Part shown: piece after piece, positions 13,857 to 15,799 of the stretch
Numbering within the stretch: position 1 is the stretch's first letter
How the letters are laid out: each line of letters starts with the position of its first letter
Source: Bacillota bacterium
GTDB lineage: Bacteria > Bacillota > Clostridia > Tissierellales > Sedimentibacteraceae
Assembly: GCA_023425285.1 (NCBI GenBank)
Contig: JAFACY010000140.1
Coordinates: forward strand, 1 to 15,799
Direction of reading: 5' to 3'
DNA: 15,799 bases
Notes under the pieces: generated by a model
Told to the model about the DNA's origin: nothing
Seen by the model: the letters and a program-made list of their open reading frames with translations, nothing else
Database searches by the model: none
Position numbers and translations under genes: made by a program

Positions 13857-14118
13857 TTTTTTCTATCTCGAGCTTTATAGCTTCATAAACTTCCTCAGGA
13901 ATTTCTGCTTCGAGAGATTTGGATAATCTCTTTGATTTCATTGCCTTTTCGAAGCATTCTGTTTTTTTACAGATATATGTACCTCTGCCGTTAAGCTTGC
14001 CGCTTGCATCAAAGTATATTGCATCTTCCTTTGTCTTTACTATACGGCATAATTCCTTTTTAGGAAAGCTTTCCATGCAGCCTATACATTTTCTCATTGG
14101 AATTTTTTTTGCTTTCAT
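13849..14118 (-). CDS. ylxR: YlxR/DUF448 family RNA-binding protein (RnpM)
   Basis: An 89-residue basic protein with the YlxR fold. PMRKCIGCMESFPKKELCRI (7-26) carries the conserved M-R-x-C-x-x-C, DASGKLNGRGTYICKKTECF (38-57) the G-R-G-A/T-Y-[IVL]-C motif, and SKRLSKSLE the C-terminal basic helix. YlxR of B. subtilis has been reported to bind RNase P RNA and was renamed RnpM, an RNase P modulator; that function is carried over by homology only. The start overlaps the nusA stop by 4 nt (ATGA). A second ATG at residue 8 (MRKCIGC) is also possible. Confidence 0.95.
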   Translation of the reverse strand: MKAKKIPMRKCIGCMESFPKKELCRIVKTKEDAIYFDASGKLNGRGTYICKKTECFEKAMKSKRLSKSLEAEIPEEVYEAIKLEIEKNE

Positions 14119-15176
14119 ACTTCCTCCTCTGAGCTTCTTTCCTTCTCCTGAGTTTCGCTTATTATATCTATTTTCCAGCCTGTAAGTTTTGCTGCCAGTC
14201 TTACGTTTTGTCCTTCTTTACCTATTGCAAGCGACAACTGATTATCGGGAACTACGGCAACGGCACTTTTTTCCTTCTCATTAGCTGTAACCTTTACTAT
14301 TTTAGCAGGTCCCAGACTGTTTGCTATGAATTTTTCAGGATCCTTGTCATAGATAATTATATCGATTTTTTCCTGGCTGATTTCATCTATGATATTTTTA
14401 ACTCTGACACCCTTATTTCCCACACAGGAGCCTATAGGCTCAACATTCGGGTCATGTGAAAATACGGCAATTTTAGTTCTTGAGCCTGCTTCTCTTGAAA
14501 TCGAATAAATTTCAATCGTACCGTCGTGGATTTCAGGTACCTCAAGCTCAAACAATCTTTTCACCAGATTGGGATGACTTCTTGACAGCATTATGCTCGC
14601 ACCCTTTCCGGAATTTTTAACCTCTACAATTACCGTCTTTATTCTGTCTCCTGTATTGTACACCTCACCCGGTATCTGTTCCCCGGGAGTTATGATGCCC
14701 TCAATTTTGCCAAGGTCAACATATATGTTACCCTTGCTTTCTCTTTGAACTATACCCGTGAGGATATCTGACTCTCTTCCGTAAAACTCGCTGAATATTG
14801 ATTCTCTTTCAGCTTCACGGATTTTTTGAAGTATAACCTGTCTTGCAGTTTGTGCCGCAATTCTGCCAAAATCCTTTTTAGGTTTAATTTCAATCTTTAC
14901 AATATCACCAACCTCATACTTGCTGTCGATAGCTCTTGCTTCACCGAGAGTAATTTCCTGATTGGGGTTTTCAATGATTTCAGAAACCACCTTATCCTGA
15001 AACAATCTGTATTCTCCGTTTTCTTCGTCGATATCAATGCTGAAGTTAGTTGCCTTACTGAAATTTTTCTTGTAGCCTGTTTCCAGTGCAGCCTTGATTG
15101 CTTCCAACACAACGTCCTTGCGAATCCCCTTCTCTTTTTCCAGTTCGCTCAACGCACTCAATATTTCCTTGTTCAT
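14115..15176 (-). CDS. nusA: Transcription termination/antitermination factor NusA
   Basis: A 353-residue NusA of the short Gram-positive type, lacking the C-terminal acidic repeats of E. coli NusA. Residues 1-125 are the RNA-polymerase-binding N-terminal domain. Residues 136-200 are the S1 domain (ILTGIVQRESKGNIYVDLG). KH1 is about 229-277 with GNKG at 253-256 inside PIGSCVGNKGVRVK, and KH2 about 300-342 with GKEG at 319-322 inside SLAIGKEGQNVRLAAKLTGW. It binds the elongating polymerase and RNA exit channel, increasing pausing and modulating intrinsic termination. The last dozen residues are Glu-rich. GGAGG lies 5 nt before the ATG, 12 nt after rimP, which is its near-universal neighbour. 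Confidence 0.98.
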   Translation of the reverse strand: MNKEILSALSELEKEKGIRKDVVLEAIKAALETGYKKNFSKATNFSIDIDEENGEYRLFQDKVVSEIIENPNQEITLGEARAIDSKYEVGDIVKIEIKPKKDFGRIAAQTARQVILQKIREAERESIFSEFYGRESDILTGIVQRESKGNIYVDLGKIEGIITPGEQIPGEVYNTGDRIKTVIVEVKNSGKGASIMLSRSHPNLVKRLFELEVPEIHDGTIEIYSISREAGSRTKIAVFSHDPNVEPIGSCVGNKGVRVKNIIDEISQEKIDIIIYDKDPEKFIANSLGPAKIVKVTANEKEKSAVAVVPDNQLSLAIGKEGQNVRLAAKLTGWKIDIISETQEKERSSEEEV

Positions 15177-15188
15177 AACGTCCTCCGC

Positions 15189-15653
15189 CTAAAAATCCTC
15201 TATAACTTTATTTATTTTAGAAACATCTTTAATTTCAATCGTAATTAATTCTTCGCCTTCCTGTATCACTACACTGTCATCTTTCTTTTCAATCAATTTA
15301 CCCTTAACAGCCTTTTTCCCGTCCAAGGGTTTAAATAGTCTGGCTTCCACTGTTTCACCTATGTTTTTCTGATAATCAGCATCAGTTTTAAAGGGTCTTT
15401 CTATTCCTGGAGAAGATACCTCCAGAAAATACTGCTCTTTTATGAGATCAACATCATCAAGCTTTTTATTTAATAATCTGCTTACATCAGCAGTGTCATC
15501 CACGGTGATTCCCCCGGTCTTGTCGATAAATACTCTCAGGTATTTAAACGGTCCTTCTTTCACATACTCAATATCCACCAGTTCAAAATCCGTACCATGC
15601 ATTATTTCATCAACTATCTTCTGAACTGATTCTTCAATAGATTTTTTGTTCAT
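15189..15653 (-). CDS. rimP: Ribosome maturation factor RimP
   Basis: A 154-residue 30S assembly factor needed for pre-30S maturation around S12. The N-terminal domain shows ELVDIEYVKEGPFKYLRVFI, then DKTGGITVDDTADVSRLLNK, and FLEVSSPGIERPFKTDADY, which is the RimP signature (E-V-S-S-P-G). The C-terminal SH3-like domain starts near GETVEARLFKPLDGKK. The frame extends to a TTG at 15671, but AAGG/GGAAGGA lies just upstream of the ATG at 15653, and the TTG has no ribosome site of its own, so 15653 is the better start. It is the first gene after the operon promoter. Confidence 0.96.
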   Translation of the reverse strand: MNKKSIEESVQKIVDEIMHGTDFELVDIEYVKEGPFKYLRVFIDKTGGITVDDTADVSRLLNKKLDDVDLIKEQYFLEVSSPGIERPFKTDADYQKNIGETVEARLFKPLDGKKAVKGKLIEKKDDSVVIQEGEELITIEIKDVSKINKVIEDF

Positions 15654-15698
15654 ATGTCCTTCCTTTCCCAATACTTTACTTGTTCTTTATGTACAATC

Positions 15699-15726
15699 AG
15701 AAAGAGTGGGCTTCCCCACTCTTTCT
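15699..15726 (-). promoter_or_regulatory. Perfect 12-bp hairpin in the rimP operon leader
   Basis: AGAAAGAGTGGG (15699-15710), a 4-nt loop and CCCACTCTTTCT (15715-15726). It lies between the operon promoter and the rimP ribosome site. In the minus-strand RNA it is followed by UGAUUGUACAU rather than a clean U run, so it is not a standard terminator. It may be a weak attenuator, a NusA-responsive element or an mRNA-stability stem; the sequence does not say which. Confidence 0.6.
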
Positions 15727-15747
15727 GTCAAAAATAATCTTTTCTGT

Positions 15748-15776
15748 ATTATATCACAATTATTTCAAATAATCAA
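15748..15776 (-). promoter_or_regulatory. Promoter of the rimP-nusA-infB operon
   Basis: TTGATT (15776-15771), a 17-bp spacer and TATAAT (15753-15748) on the minus strand, with TG one base before the -10 (extended -10). Transcription should start about 90 nt before the rimP ATG. No other promoter of this quality is visible before rpsO, so it probably serves all genes through ribF. Confidence 0.8.
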
Positions 15777-15799
15777 ACATAAATTTTATTTTTCGCAAA

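Overview
This is a low-GC chromosomal window from a member of the Bacillota, most likely class Clostridia. The evidence is AT-rich intergenic DNA, strong GGAGG-type ribosome binding sites, near-consensus sigma-A promoters, and the canonical Gram-positive gene order rimP-nusA-ylxR-ylxQ-infB-rbfA-nrnA-truB-ribF-rpsO-pnp. Genus cannot be fixed from the sequence alone. Every supported gene lies on the minus strand, so transcription runs from high to low coordinates.

Region 15799-8317 is the transcription/translation-factor operon. A good promoter (-35 at 15776-15771, extended -10 at 15753-15748) precedes a leader with a perfect 12-bp hairpin. Then come rimP, nusA, ylxR (rnpM), ylxQ, infB, rbfA, nrnA, truB and ribF. 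Several neighbours overlap by 4 to about 20 nt (nusA/ylxR, ylxR/ylxQ, rbfA/nrnA, nrnA/truB, truB/ribF), implying translational coupling. The products mature the 30S subunit (RimP, RbfA), initiate translation (IF-2), control transcription elongation and termination (NusA), bind RNA (YlxR, YlxQ), degrade nanoRNA (NrnA), modify tRNA U55 (TruB) and belong to the FAD-synthesis family (RibF). RibF looks degenerate in both of its modules.

Region 8316-5674 holds rpsO (S15), with its own promoter and a structured leader, then an intrinsic terminator, a long imperfect hairpin in the pnp leader, pnp, and the pnp terminator. Between pnp and the next unit (5561-5662) are two adjacent hairpins that no gene explains; they look like an intergenic repeat element.

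Region 5515-3267 is a self-contained regulator/transporter unit: a YtrA-type GntR repressor, an ABC ATPase and an ABC-2 permease. They are driven by a consensus promoter whose -10 lies inside a 35-nt palindrome, so autoregulation is likely. Downstream is an eroded, frameshifted gene remnant and a bidirectional-looking terminator.

Region 3242-1 is accessory. It has a RimJ/RimL-type acetyltransferase coupled to a DJ-1/PfpI protein, a second GNAT acetyltransferase, a small protein resembling the beta-sandwich domains of clostridial spore proteins, and an aminoglycoside 6-adenylyltransferase (ANT(6)/AadE family) cut by the left window edge. The resistance gene has a leader with a possible 21-codon upstream ORF. 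Its promoter -10 region shares an exact 16-mer with that of the acetyltransferase/PfpI pair.

I found no CRISPR array, tRNA, rRNA, insertion sequence or transposase, and no convincing novel multi-gene system. The points most worth following are the divergent RibF, the leader of the aminoglycoside resistance gene, the dual-hairpin intergenic element and the rpsO/pnp leader structures.
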